Origin: Archilochus colubris
Lineage: Eukaryota; Chordata; Aves; Apodiformes; Trochilidae
Assembly (NCBI GenBank): GCA_023079485.1
Contig: CM041090.1
Location: 37,102,874-37,166,873 of the forward strand
DNA length: 64,000 bases
Direction of reading: 5' to 3'
The notes under the pieces are model-generated. The model ran no database searches. It had not been told where the DNA came from and saw only the letters and a program-made list of their open reading frames with translations. Of the stretch, positions 21,000 through 31,826 are shown piece by piece. Made by a program: the position numbers and the translations under genes. Position 1 is the first letter of the stretch. Each line of letters begins with the position of its first letter.

Positions 21000-23900
21000 C
21001 CTGGGTGCAAGCAGCATTGCTTCTCCAGCACTCGCTCACCCAGGCTTGTGCTGGGACATCTGGCTCTGCATCCCTGAGCACCTCATGGGGACAATCCTGC
21101 AGCACTATCCCCAGGTTTCCAGGAGTCGTTCCACTCACACAAGTAGGACTTCCTTCCCAAGCAGAGCATAAAAGGCTATAAAGCCTCCTTTTTTTTACCC
21201 TGAGGTCCTTAGTTCTGGTTTCTAATTTCGAGGTGTCCCATTAGCTGAAAAAGCACCAGCTGGCATAGTCATGTTTGTGCAACTCTCATGGAGAAGTTGG
21301 GCAAAACAAGTTGATTGTAAAAGCTCATATTGGAAAAACTGATGTACAGAATGAGGGCAGCTCTTGAATGTATGTGATTCACAGACACTGGACTGTGGGG
21401 AGGAAAAATATTTTGAGAAAACTTTTTTTTGCAAGGGAGAAATTGGGGAAGAGGGTTATTGCTTGGGTAATGTTTCTTTTGTTACTACTTGCTGCTCTTT
21501 GTACACTTGCCAATGCAAATGACATTCATGTTACTGATGATATTTTTGAACAGCCCAACTATCTTTTTTGCTGTTGTTAATATACTGAGGATTTGGGGGG
21601 ATTTTAGATGCCTCTGCCTTTCAGGATTATTTCTACAAAAGCAATTGAGACTGTATTTTGACAGCAAGAAGCTTATAAAAGCCTATAGAAAAAAAACAAA
21701 AAAACCCAAACAATAAAGTATTTGAAACTGCATAGCTATAAAAGGAATGCATCTCTTCTACCATATCCACAATCTGCAAAGAGATCATGAATTACATCAA
21801 GGAAGGACCAGCTTTCCACTGAAGAATCACACATCCGTTTGTAGAGTGTGGATGCTCCCTTGACCACTGACCACTGAATGACTGCTGAGGAGGAATGTGT
21901 GGGAATGCTCTGGTTAAAGGTGACAACCCTGTCACTTTGGGACATTGCCATGGGTGGTGGATTGAAACCAGTTAATCTGTAGCAAGTTTCTTGTTGCACT
22001 TTTCAGTTTGCTAAAATTCATCAACAAGGAAAATGTGGGTCACTTTAAAAGCATTGGCAGACAACTGTTTCTAACCCAGAGGATTATGGGTTTTAGCACA
22101 ATGAACTGTACTTCTTCAGGGAGGATCAGCATTGATTTGATTTTTTTTTTCCACACGTCTTTATTTACATGTGGCTATATTTTCATTGATAAAGAATAAA
22201 AAGTGCATTTTATTGACCTTGTGTGCTTGTGTTGTTTCTTCTCTTGAGCTCTGGCATGATAAAAGCAATAGCCCTTGTTTTTCTGGCCAGAGCAGAACAC
22301 AATTTGTTGAAATTAATGAGCAAAGCATACACTTATTTTTAGGAGGCTTGGGAATGGGGGAGACACATGAATCTATTGTTACAATAGAGCTTCTATACAG
22401 TACAATAGGAACAATACTTGACCTTCCTCCTCACTAGCCTGAAGACACCAGGAAATAAATCAAGCTGAGCTGGGCATAGGTATCTCATCCATAAAACCTT
22501 TCTAGCACTTAATTCCCTTGTCCGAGCAAATAAGGATAAAGAGGGAATACTTTATCTAAGTAAGTATTTGCTTATAATCTTTTGTTCATAAAATGGTGCA
22601 TTTTATTTGGTGCAAATGCATAACTTTGCTTCAAAACAATTCCAGACATTAATTATATTCCAAACAAAAAATAAAGATTGGGAGGGTGGGATAGAGGCTG
22701 AAGTGTTTCACTTGGAAATAGTAAGTCTAATAATTTCCAAGACATTTTCTCCCTTTGCTTCTCACATCATTACCTTTGTCCCAAGGGGCATTCCCCAAAG
22801 AATCAGCTGTGCTAAGGTGCCAGTGACTTTTTTGACATGTAGATACACAACATTGCTGACATGTCCTTGAGGCCATGGTTGCTCCAGAACTCCTTTAGCT
22901 CAGAAACCAAAATGTGGAAATTGCTGGAGTTTTTTTTATTTTTCCCTTGCAATTGGTGCCAACCCAGATCCTCCAGGCTTTGTTCTGACCTGTGACAGTA
23001 TCAGGGAGTGGAAGAGTAATTACAACTGTAACAGTCAGAGTGAAACTAAATAATTTTGAGGGTAAAGCATCCAAATCTAGCTGTCTACAGGTAGGTGTTG
23101 TGGTCTGTAGGGACAGCTTCTCTGGGAAAAAAAAAATATTTGCTATTTATAAATGAAAAATACCCATCACTGACCTTTTCTTTTTCCAGCTTGCTGAATG
23201 CTTATTCTCAGCATCCTCAGCTGTGGTGAAGAGACCCTGTGCATAGGAAAGGAGAGAGCAGAGCTTTAAGCCTTCATGGCAGGCACTAGTAGAAAAGGCC
23301 ATAATTTTCCATCACTAAAAAGCCAGTGGCAAAGATGCTCCTGCTGCTTGTTCTTTGTACACAGGGTTGGCTTTCACCAGCTGGGAAGCTGGCAGCATCA
23401 GAACAGCATCTTTTTCCAAGTGGGTGGTTGGTACCATGTCAAGGCTGTGTCTCTTATCCCTGGGAGCCACACTAGAAAGGGAGCTGCCAGGCAGGATGAA
23501 GGGAGTGTGAGGCGAGAAGGAAGAGGGGTTTTATTTGCAGGAGCTGATTTGTTAGCAGCTGACAAGTACATTGGTTTAAGGGGTTATGCAGCTGTGCCAG
23601 AGCACATTGACAGATTCTCTCATTATCCATGGGACTGGTCCTCACCAGAACCCCAAAATCCTTCCCTCTCCCAGACAGGTTGGTCTTGTACCCCTGGAAG
23701 CGCAGCTCTATCTGTGTGTTTTACCTATGCTTAAACAAGGCCTGAAAGCCAGGGGAACAAGTCAATAGATATGCACATCTCATCCCCTTTACAAGAGCAC
23801 CACCCAACACACTGGGCTGAAGATTTATTCTCCAGGGCTGATGCTCCCACTCACTTAGGAACCAGCTATAAACACCATGTGTAAGCTGACACAGGCCAAG

Positions 23901-26179
23901 AGCACAGGGCAGAGTCAGAGGCTTGGTTTAGACCAGCTCCTCCCTCACATCAGTGCAACTTTTACAGACAACTTTTTACAAAATCTTTGTTTTGTTTTGT
24001 TTTCTAATTGTCTACTGGGATGTCATTTGGCAGAGAACAAAGATAAACTGATGATGTTACACCACTGATTAGACAAAGTAATGAAGACAGAGTGAGAAAA
24101 TTCTTTAGTCCTGGAAATTCTTCACTGGTTTGCTGTGTATAATACAACAGGCCACAAACTGAGCCAGGCATAGAGGGCTACCTGAACCTTTTTAGTGAAC
24201 AACTCAGAGAATTGATAGAGGTGTGCTACTGATGTCAGCTATTTTGGGGGTCACCTTGACCACTTCTTCTGACCAATGATTTCCATCTAGCCAAGTCTGC
24301 TTGAGTATAGTTTGTTGCTCACATGGTTGCATCAAAGAAAGTTGATAAACCATTTACCTTCAGGCATAAGCAGGATGGTCCTGCAAGCTTGGGAGTGGAG
24401 TGTTTGAAGCATTGGGGCAGCATAGGGCAGATAAGAAAACACGTCCTGATTGCTTTGCTAAGGTGTGGGAAATAGAGGTTTTTGCCTTGCAAGCCATTTG
24501 TCAATGGCTTCTGCCCATAACCACTTCCCTTCAAAGGCATCCAGACAAATAAATACAAATATACTGTATGTTAATAGAATTAAATATAAATTAATTGTGT
24601 GAAGAAATGGTAAATAGATAATTTCTTTGCCATCAAAAATGGACCTGGAGAGCCTTAAACTCTTCTGATGTTCATCAAGGGAGAGACAAAAGATCTGAAC
24701 TGTCACTTTCCTGTTCTACTCCCTATGGCCACTGTTCATCTCACCTAAAATTTAGGTAACTCATGGAGGATACCAAACTGGAACCTGATATTGCTAAACA
24801 TCCCTCATGACAGGCAAGACATGGGGCACTCCCAGCTCACTGGAAACCCTCAGATGAGTTTATCTGTCCCCAGTTTCCAAATGGAGGGGCTTTAGATGAC
24901 ACAACCTTTGTTATTAGTGTCCTGGGCTGCTGGTTATAAAGAGCAGTTGTGCTGTACAAACACAGGCATAAAACATTAGGTCTTTGCAAATACCCCTCCT
25001 GCAGGTGAAATGCAGTGTTCAGAGTCATCACACAAGTCAAGTACAATACATCAAGGCCATTCATGCTGGAGAGCCCCTTGGAAAAAGGCTGGAGGAAATC
25101 TGTTTTTAGCGCAGCTGCTGAAAGCTTTCTGTGAGCTTGTTATGAGGGTCTGGCTAGATGATTCTTATAAAGCAGGGGAAAGTTTGATTCACTGGTGCAT
25201 CTGTTTTCTGCACACAGAGAACCTGTGGTTCAGGAGAAGTGAAGGAAGCATCTGTAAATAAAGGACACAAGGAGTCTTCATTACTGGAAGTGAAGGCACA
25301 AATGGAGCCACACTGGGAAGAAAGGTGTGCTTCCCCCCAGGCTTTGTAAAAATTCCTAGAAGTACAGAGGAAAGCCAGTGAGCTGGTCTGACCCTGGGAA
25401 TGACAAGTCCCTCTGCTTGGAAGTGCCCAACAACTAAGACAGCCAGAAAACACAAATCTGTGTGACAGCTCCTGGCCTCCAGCCTGCCAGGTGCTGCACC
25501 CATTGCTGCCTCTTGTCTCTTCACTCCATGCCTGCAAATCACTTGCCCCTGACTTCTTGCAGATTTTGCTGCCCCCCAAGGACTCCAGGCACCATCAGCT
25601 GCTCCCCTGGCAGCTGAGCAAGACTGAGAGCTGAGCACTCCCTATTCAGGGCACAGTTTTAAAGCTAGCCTGTGATTCTGCATGGTAGAGATAGATATTT
25701 AAAGAGATCCCCAAACTGATTTTTCTCTACAAATCTGGTTCCTTTCTGATGTTCAGAGATGCTGAAACAAGGATGAGAGACCCTGAAATCAGAAGAGCCC
25801 TGTTAATTGCTTCTGGAAGGCTCTTCTCTAGTTGCCAGAATGGAAAAACAATCTGAAAGCTTGAGTGGTACTCCAGTTGGGATAGTGATGTGGACACACA
25901 GTCAACACTTCTTTAGCAAGCCATGGAAGACCACCACCAACTCCCACATGGAAATGAAATGTGTGCTCAGGCCAAAACAAAAGTTGGCCATGCCAGCCAA
26001 GTGCTGTGCTGGACCACTAGCTTCCAAAGCTGCTTAACTGCCATGGGTATTTTGGGGGATTCCCAAAATCAGACAGACTCTTTGAAGGGTTTGCTTCTCA
26101 TTAAACCACCACAGCTTTCAGCTTTGACATCCACTTTGCTCGTGAAGCCCTGAGCCAACCATACTCTTGAGCTGAATCA

Positions 26180-26546
26180 AAAGAAGTGTGACCAGCAGTT
26201 CAAGGGAGGTGATTCTCCACCTGGAATACTGTGTCCACTTCTGCAGCCCCCAAAACAGGAAAGACATTCTATGAGGGCATGGAGTGCTAGGGCAAGGTGG
26301 GGGAATGGCTGTAAACTGAAAGGCACATTTAGATTAGGTATCAGGAAGAAATTCTTAGTGTGAGGGTGGTGAGACCCTGGCACACTTTGTGCAGAAAAGT
26401 TATGGATGCCCCATCCCTGGAAGTGTTCAAGGCCAGGCTGGATGGGGCTTGGAAAAACTTGGTCTAGTGGGAGGTGCCCCTGCTCATGCAGGGAAAGGTG
26501 CAATTGGATGATCTTTCCAAGTCAAACAACTCCACAAATCTATGAA
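26180..26546 (+). repeat. CR1 LINE fragment, plus strand, internally deleted
   Basis: The plus strand shows the end of the CR1 reverse-transcriptase frame and its 3' tail. It runs through GGGAGGTGATTCTCCACC, CTGGAATACTGTGTCCA, AGGAAGAAATTCTTAGTG, GGATGCCCCATCCCTGGAAG and GTGTTCAAGGCCAGGCTGGA, and ends in AAATCTATGAAC. Compared with the usual CR1 layout, two blocks are missing: one after GATTCTCCAC and one after the GGAAAGACAT region. The element is therefore 5' truncated and internally deleted, with no intact reading frame. Confidence 0.9.
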
Positions 26547-28690
26547 CTTAAAACATTACTTTAAAATAGGCACTCACTGAGGAAATTCAAAAGTCTAGGC
26601 AGGTAAAATACTATAGCTAAAAGTCTGAATCTGCATCTGTATCCTATTGGCATGGAAGGGAGCACAGGTACATCAGCTGGCAGCCGCCCACTGAGGTGAC
26701 CTTCCTGCCAAGCAGCAAAGTGTGCCCACACCAGGGGAGCTTCCTGGGTCCACAAGTGCTGCTGACAGGGTCAGTGCTGCTCCTCACCTCCCGTAGTGAA
26801 CAGGGGGAAGGTCCCCCAGGTGTGCTTCTGCCTCTCCCAAGTGGAAATACGTGAGGAGGGATGAACCAGGAGCTCAAATGGAAGATGCAGGATCTGCTGC
26901 CAGCTGAGTCCTCCTGACATGGGATGGTGCAGGCTGGTGAAAGCCCTCATGGGAAGGGACACATCACAGGGAGCTTTGAAAGCATCACTGGAGTGGAGCT
27001 GGGAGTGTGCACTGTTGGGAATTGGCAGTGATTGGCAGGAAGATGGACTGAGCAATTTGATACACCTCTTCTGGCTCTCTCCTCTGTAATTCTGTGACAT
27101 TTTCTCCAGGACAGTGACATACTTCCAAATTAATCTGATTGCAGTGAAGTGGCTTGTTGTCAGCCCCTACAGAGTACAGGGTTTCACTGGCTGAGGCAGC
27201 GTGGTGTGATGGTCTCAGCTGAGAGGGGGTGAGACCACTGTCCCCATGGCATGGGACAAGGGGGTCACCTTCCAAGAGGCTGACAATCCATTTACAAATA
27301 ATTAGCAGGGGAATAACAAAAGGCTGGAGAAGGAGATAGAAGGAGATGTTATTGCCTGCTGGGTAAATAAAAGCACAAGCAACAAAAGAACTGAGATGAT
27401 GAGAAATAGATGGATAGACAAATTTAGTAATCAGTCTTGTCATCTGCTTATATGTAGGCATCAGGACATCATAAAACAGTGACATAGAAACCACTCAAAG
27501 GATAACAGGTTGGTATGTAAGATCTAAGACTTCAGAACAGGCACTGTTCAACACAGGTGGAGAATCTGGGCATATTTAGCTGTTTTTCATTTGTATAGAT
27601 ATGTAATACCATTCAAAGATCCCAGGTCCACTGTGCCACAACTGGGCAGGACCCTGCAGTGGGGGCAGGAGGTACCAGTGGGACAAGCTGGGGGATCTGG
27701 GTGGACACAGCCCCACCACCTGGTCAGCTTTCTGGTATTCCAGTCATTAGAGCTGATCAGAGTCTGGGGGAGGGCTGGGTGGTGAAGCCATGGGAAAACA
27801 CATCCCTCACTCAACAGTGAGTGAGAGGGACAGCAGGGGAAAAGGAGAATCTGTAATCATGCAGTACATGAGCTATGAGAAGTCACATATAGAGATCCAG
27901 AAATGACGGCAAGGTTTTGCATATGTTGAGATGGAAAGGAGGGATGCAAGAGGGTTGGGGAAGTGTAATTCTGTCCCTGATGTCCCTTCTCCTGCAGTTT
28001 CTTGTTATAAATTACTGACCTCATCTGGGAGTGTAGCAAATAGCCATTGGAAATAATTTTCCACAAAACAGAACAGTGAAAAATGACATTCCTGGTTTCA
28101 TGGGGGAGGGGACGTCAAAGGGTAATGAGAGATCCACAGCTTTTCAGAAGCAGCTCAGCCTGTCATGATTGTCCAAGCTTCCTCACAAGGGTTTTGCTTT
28201 GAGCTGTGGACACCAGACTTCCTTCTCCAGCAGCAGCTTTTTAAAAGGAGAAGCCTGGGATCAATGAGTAGAAAGAGACTCTTTGAATCCCATTTGTTCA
28301 TAATCTGATAACATAAAGCATATTATTCATCAAAGATGCCCCACCATCCTGATCTTCTATTTGCTTTGTGAAACATGGTCAGGAACTACAGATTTCCTTT
28401 AGCCACCATATCACCCATTCTTGTCCTTCTCTTTCCTTCTGAAAATTAAAAAATGCTATCTTGTTCTTTCACAGCATAATTTTTATCAGCTTTTCTCAGT
28501 GAAAAATGAAAACTGATGAACAATAACCTCTGAGACATGTGCTAACTTCTGCATCCCTGTAAGAGATAAGACCTTGGCCCAACATAGACCCATTTCTAAT
28601 AAACTTATAGCTTTAAAAGTTTGGAAAACTTCATCCTGGAACCATGTGGTTTTACAAATGACTCAGTTTTCCTTTAGTAGGAAAGTTTAT

Positions 28691-28776
28691 TTCCCTTTCT
28701 CTTTTTTATTTCCTTTTCTCCTTCCCTCCTCATTTTTCCTCTTCCCCCTCCTCTTTTCATCTTTTACTTTTTTAAG
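28691..28776. repeat. Polypyrimidine tract
   Basis: About 85 bases are made almost only of C and T, with CTCC and TTTC words. It is low-complexity sequence with no adjoining exon recognised. Confidence 0.8.
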
Positions 28777-28979
28777 CTCCAAGAAATGCAGACTCCTGTT
28801 CTGACCTGCAGTTTTAAAGTTGGTTTTTCATTCTCATCAGACAATTCTCTAACTGTATAGGGAAAAACAAATTAACAGAGAGAGAATCCAAGACATCAGT
28901 TGTGCCAGCAAATGTACACTCATAGCCTAGTACACTCCCTATTTCCAGCTAAGCTTGCTTGAAACAAAGACAACTAAGA

Positions 28980-29016
28980 AAACAAACAAAGAAAAAAACA
29001 ACCAAAAAAAAAAACC
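28980..29016. repeat. A-rich tract
   Basis: AAAC and AAAG units end in an eleven-A run. It is followed directly by a small imperfect 10-base duplication (CAGAACTTGC / CAGAACTTAC). Confidence 0.8.
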
Positions 29017-29184
29017 TGTCAGAACTTGCCAGAACTTACCCCTCACCATATGATATTTGCTAATGAATTGCACACAGTGAAAAATGTGTGAGAACCTTTT
29101 CTGCAGCCTTTTGGGGAGGGTGATGAATTATTATCCAGTAATGTAATAAGTGAGTCTGAAAATGGGTTGTGGTGGGTGGTTGCT

Positions 29185-29211
29185 CCCCGCCCTCTCCCCT
29201 CTCCCCCCCCC
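29185..29211 (-). other. G-quadruplex motif on the minus strand (C-tract cluster on plus)
   Basis: Four C tracts of 4, 3, 4 and 9 bases lie at 29185-29188, 29190-29192, 29196-29199 and 29203-29211, with loops of 1, 3 and 3 bases. On the minus strand this fits the G3+N1-7 quadruplex rule well, and the plus strand could form an i-motif. It sits just before an AT-rich block with unusual CpG retention. Confidence 0.6.
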
Positions 29212-29214
29212 ACT

Positions 29215-29760
29215 AAATCATACCATAAATGTTTCCCTCAGCAGATGCAGACGCACATCATTTCTTTCGGGATTTTTATAACCATGACAACCAGTTTGAA
29301 AGGAACGTTGTCAGTTTCCATCGTTTAAATTAGAAGTGTATCCAAAAAGCAGGTTGTAAAATGAGCAGAAGCCTCTATTTCCACAATTTCCAAGGAACAA
29401 CGGAGTGTTACCTTTTTGCCTTTATTGTTATTATATACAAATACGATGCAATGTAAAATAAAGCTTCTATTCTAACTTTAAAAATAATTTCAAAAGTGAA
29501 GTTTATTCCCTCGCTAAAAGAAACTTCATTTTAAAGATAGCAAAATTAAATCTGCCTCATTTTAACTCATGTTAGAATTAATGATACTGTAATTTATAAT
29601 GAGTAAAGCATGTTGACATTTAATGCATATGACTTCTTTGAAGTTACATCCTTTTAGCAGAGATGAATTTTGATGAGTTTTACCAAAAGGGTTGAAAGAA
29701 TTTAGGTAAGCTAAAAATAACTCTAGAGCTAGTTTAATCTGGGTTAGACACGGTCCCTTT
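29215..29760. promoter_or_regulatory. Candidate conserved non-coding element
   Basis: This is a non-repetitive AT-rich segment. Its first 300 bases keep about seven CpGs (for example TTTCGGGA, GAACGTTG, CATCGTTT, AACGGAG, TACGATG, CTCGCT), while flanking DNA is CpG-poor. The second half is rich in TAAT and POU-like words (TTAATGCATATG). CpG persistence without methylation decay can indicate constraint. No frame longer than a few dozen codons is open. Function is inferred only from composition. Confidence 0.3.
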
Positions 29761-31235
29761 TATCTTACATTGAAATCTCATTAGCAGCAAGGTGCAGAGA
29801 ACCTTTCAGAGCTTTCAAGTGCTTTAAAAATCAATGCCAAGCTCTGGACTGGAGTCACAAGAGGGGCCAGTAGCCAAGCCTGACATGCTGCCAGTGTTAG
29901 ATGACCTGCTCAGCTGGGGCTTCACCCCAAAAAAGGTTTCTCTGTGCTCCCATTTCTGTTTCAGGCCATCTCCAGCTCCACCCAGGGCTCAGCTGCTCTG
30001 ACCTGCCCATGCTCACTTGATGCCAAGCCCTGGTATCACCCATTCGAACACCTGAAGGACCATGGCAAAAATACATGTGCACCTCTCACACAAAGAGAGA
30101 CAATAATGATCCTGTCTCAGGATTCCCTTCTTTCTTGTTCAATGAGGAAAATCAGAATAAGACTTTCTAGAAACTTTAAAGAGAGGTCTGGGAGCTTGCA
30201 TGGGTGCAAGAAAAGCACTGAGCAGTGCAGAGAAAGCCATGAGAGAAAAGCTGTTCCCTCCCAGGTACATGCTGCTGTCACAGCAACATTCATCTGGGGC
30301 TCATCTCTTCACCCTTCAGTGCCTGACTTACACTTTTTTGCATCTGAGTCCTCATTTTTTTTTTTTTAATTTAAATTTCATACCTTGGAGCAAACATGTG
30401 ACATGTAGGTATGCAGAGAAGAGAAGAGGTTTCATCTAGCCAAAGAACCTGCTTAGGCTGAGGGTTAGAGAAACTAGTTGTGTTGTGTGACTATTACTGC
30501 TGTTAGGTACAAAATGTTGACACTTGACAGCTGTAAAAGCTTTAGACCCTGCAGCCATCCAAACATCCCATCCAAAACACATGTTCTTTAATGCTCATGT
30601 GTGGCTCACCAACCCTGGAGAGTAACAGGTGAACTTGCACATGAAGTTAGGACAAGGCAGTTCTGCACACATCACATTTACATCCCCAAGCTGAATTAAA
30701 AGCACCCAAGGGTAAAGAGACCCACTTCCCATCCCTTTTCATAGCAAGGCAGTGATGCAGTGTCTCTAAGTAGCACTCACAGTTGGCCATAGCTGATGTT
30801 TGGTGGCCTGCAGGTATTTTGCCATCCTTGCGGTCACCTTTTCATCAATAATTACTTTCAATCACAAATTCTTTTGCTGCTACTTGAGCTGAAGAGCCAG
30901 TTGCCACAGTCTGATCTTTGGGCAAGGAAGGGTGATTTTTGTTACTTGGGTGAAGGGTGGGCAGACCAAAAAGAGCAGGTTTCAGAGGCCTAACCTTTGT
31001 GAAACCAGGAAGGCAAAACTGGCTTGGCTTAGAGGGCAATTTAAATTCCTTCACAGTGTCACCTAGATCTGACCTAATAAAATAAGAGTTAAAAAAAATG
31101 CTGGGTGTTATTTTCAAGCAGAAGTGAGTGCATATAGCATTAATTTTAGAATAGAGCCCCTTAGTCTGTAAGACTAAGAGTAACAGAGAGTAACAGGCTT
31201 CCAATTTAAGTCATATGTACCCTTATATAAAAATC

Positions 31236-31267
31236 TACATGTATACACATGCACACACACATGCACA
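31236..31267. repeat. CA-rich microsatellite
   Basis: CA and TA dinucleotides include two ATGCACA words. It is an interrupted simple repeat located 235 bases before the LTR-like element. Confidence 0.75.
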
Positions 31268-31502
31268 TTCTTATAATGCAAGCAAATGAAAAAGTTATGA
31301 AAAAGAGGGACATAAGAGAGGAAAAGGAAAAAAAAAAACAAAAATGAGAGGATGATGGCAAGTTTTCACTCTCTGGAGCAAAGTTGTTCTTAGAAAGACC
31401 TCCAAGGAGATGGCAGTGTGAAGTGGTAATTCTTCTACTGCCTCTTCCCCAGCTAGTGCTGCTCCCTCCTTTCTGGTTTCTGCCAAAGAAGTTAAACGGA
31501 AG

Positions 31503-31826
31503 TGTAGCAAGACGAACCTCTTTTAGGGAACGGCACTTCAAGGTCCAACCAGGTGTTCCAGCAGAGACTCACGAGCAATGCTCCAAGCCTACGGCTCTCA
31601 GAGTTGACTAGCCCGGATCAGTGCTGCTACTCCAAGAGCAACCAACCTCTCTGCTGGCTAGCTCGGGACTGAGCCGAGCTTGTGTCTCAGGCCTCACCTT
31701 TTATTGGCCCCCTGGTCCTGCTCATGCGCAGTGGGGGCCCACCCTAATTAGGCACAGGTGGGCTTGACACAAGATCATGCCCACTCCCTGGCAATTAGGG
31801 GCACGTGGTTGCCTTGTTACACTACA
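31503..31826 (-). mobile_element. Solo LTR-like element of an endogenous retrovirus
   Basis: This block of about 324 bases reads on the minus strand from TGTAGTGTAAC to CTTGCTACA, so it has the TG...CA ends typical of LTRs with a short TGTAG/CTACA inverted repeat. Inside are one AATAAA in a CCAATAAAAGG context (TTTATT at 31700-31705 on the plus strand), a CACGTG E-box near the start and many CpGs, unlike the surrounding DNA. No purine tract precedes it, no primer-binding site follows it, and no gag, pol or env remnant flanks it. It is therefore a solo LTR without coding capacity. No clean target-site duplication is visible, so the ends may be off by a few bases. The first 15-16 bases at the two ends also match as imperfect inverted repeats, so a DNA-transposon-derived element is a weaker alternative. 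Confidence 0.6.

Larger units (their letters stand above)
16786..26179. other. Intergenic DNA with simple repeats
   Basis: No coding gene or RNA gene is recognised. Contents are low-complexity tracts (17981-18005, 18317-18341, 18679-18694, 19320-19408, 20902-20999) and otherwise unique AT-rich sequence. The longest frames (149 codons on the minus strand at 25189-25638 and 152 on the plus strand at 23276-23734) have no domain features, signal peptide or splice context that would make them believable. Confidence 0.7.
26547..31502. other. Intergenic DNA, no gene recognised
   Basis: This is mostly unique sequence. It contains a pyrimidine-rich tract at 28691-28776, an A-rich patch at 28980-29016, a C-tract cluster at 29185-29211, an AT-rich CpG-retaining block at 29215-29760 and a CA-rich microsatellite at 31236-31267. 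A 169-codon minus-strand frame at 26985-27494 has no recognisable domain and is treated as chance. Confidence 0.7.

Noticed and set aside
20878..21181. Two 97-codon frames with a Phe-rich stretch resembling membrane segments
   Set aside because: They are translated from the T/G-rich low-complexity tract. The hydrophobicity is a consequence of T-rich codons.
25154..25638. Two overlapping minus-strand frames of 141 and 149 codons
   Set aside because: Two frames open over the same locally GC-richer DNA reflect few stop codons, not a gene. No motif is recognisable in either.
26985..27494. 169-codon minus-strand frame, the longest outside KCNH5
   Set aside because: It has hydrophobic stretches but no recognisable domain or splice context, and the region near 27050-27115 may itself be an eroded retroposon tail.
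31206..31541. 111-codon minus-strand frame overlapping the LTR edge as a retroviral gene remnant
   Set aside because: It shows no gag, pol or env motif and runs out of the LTR into simple sequence. The element looks like a solo LTR.
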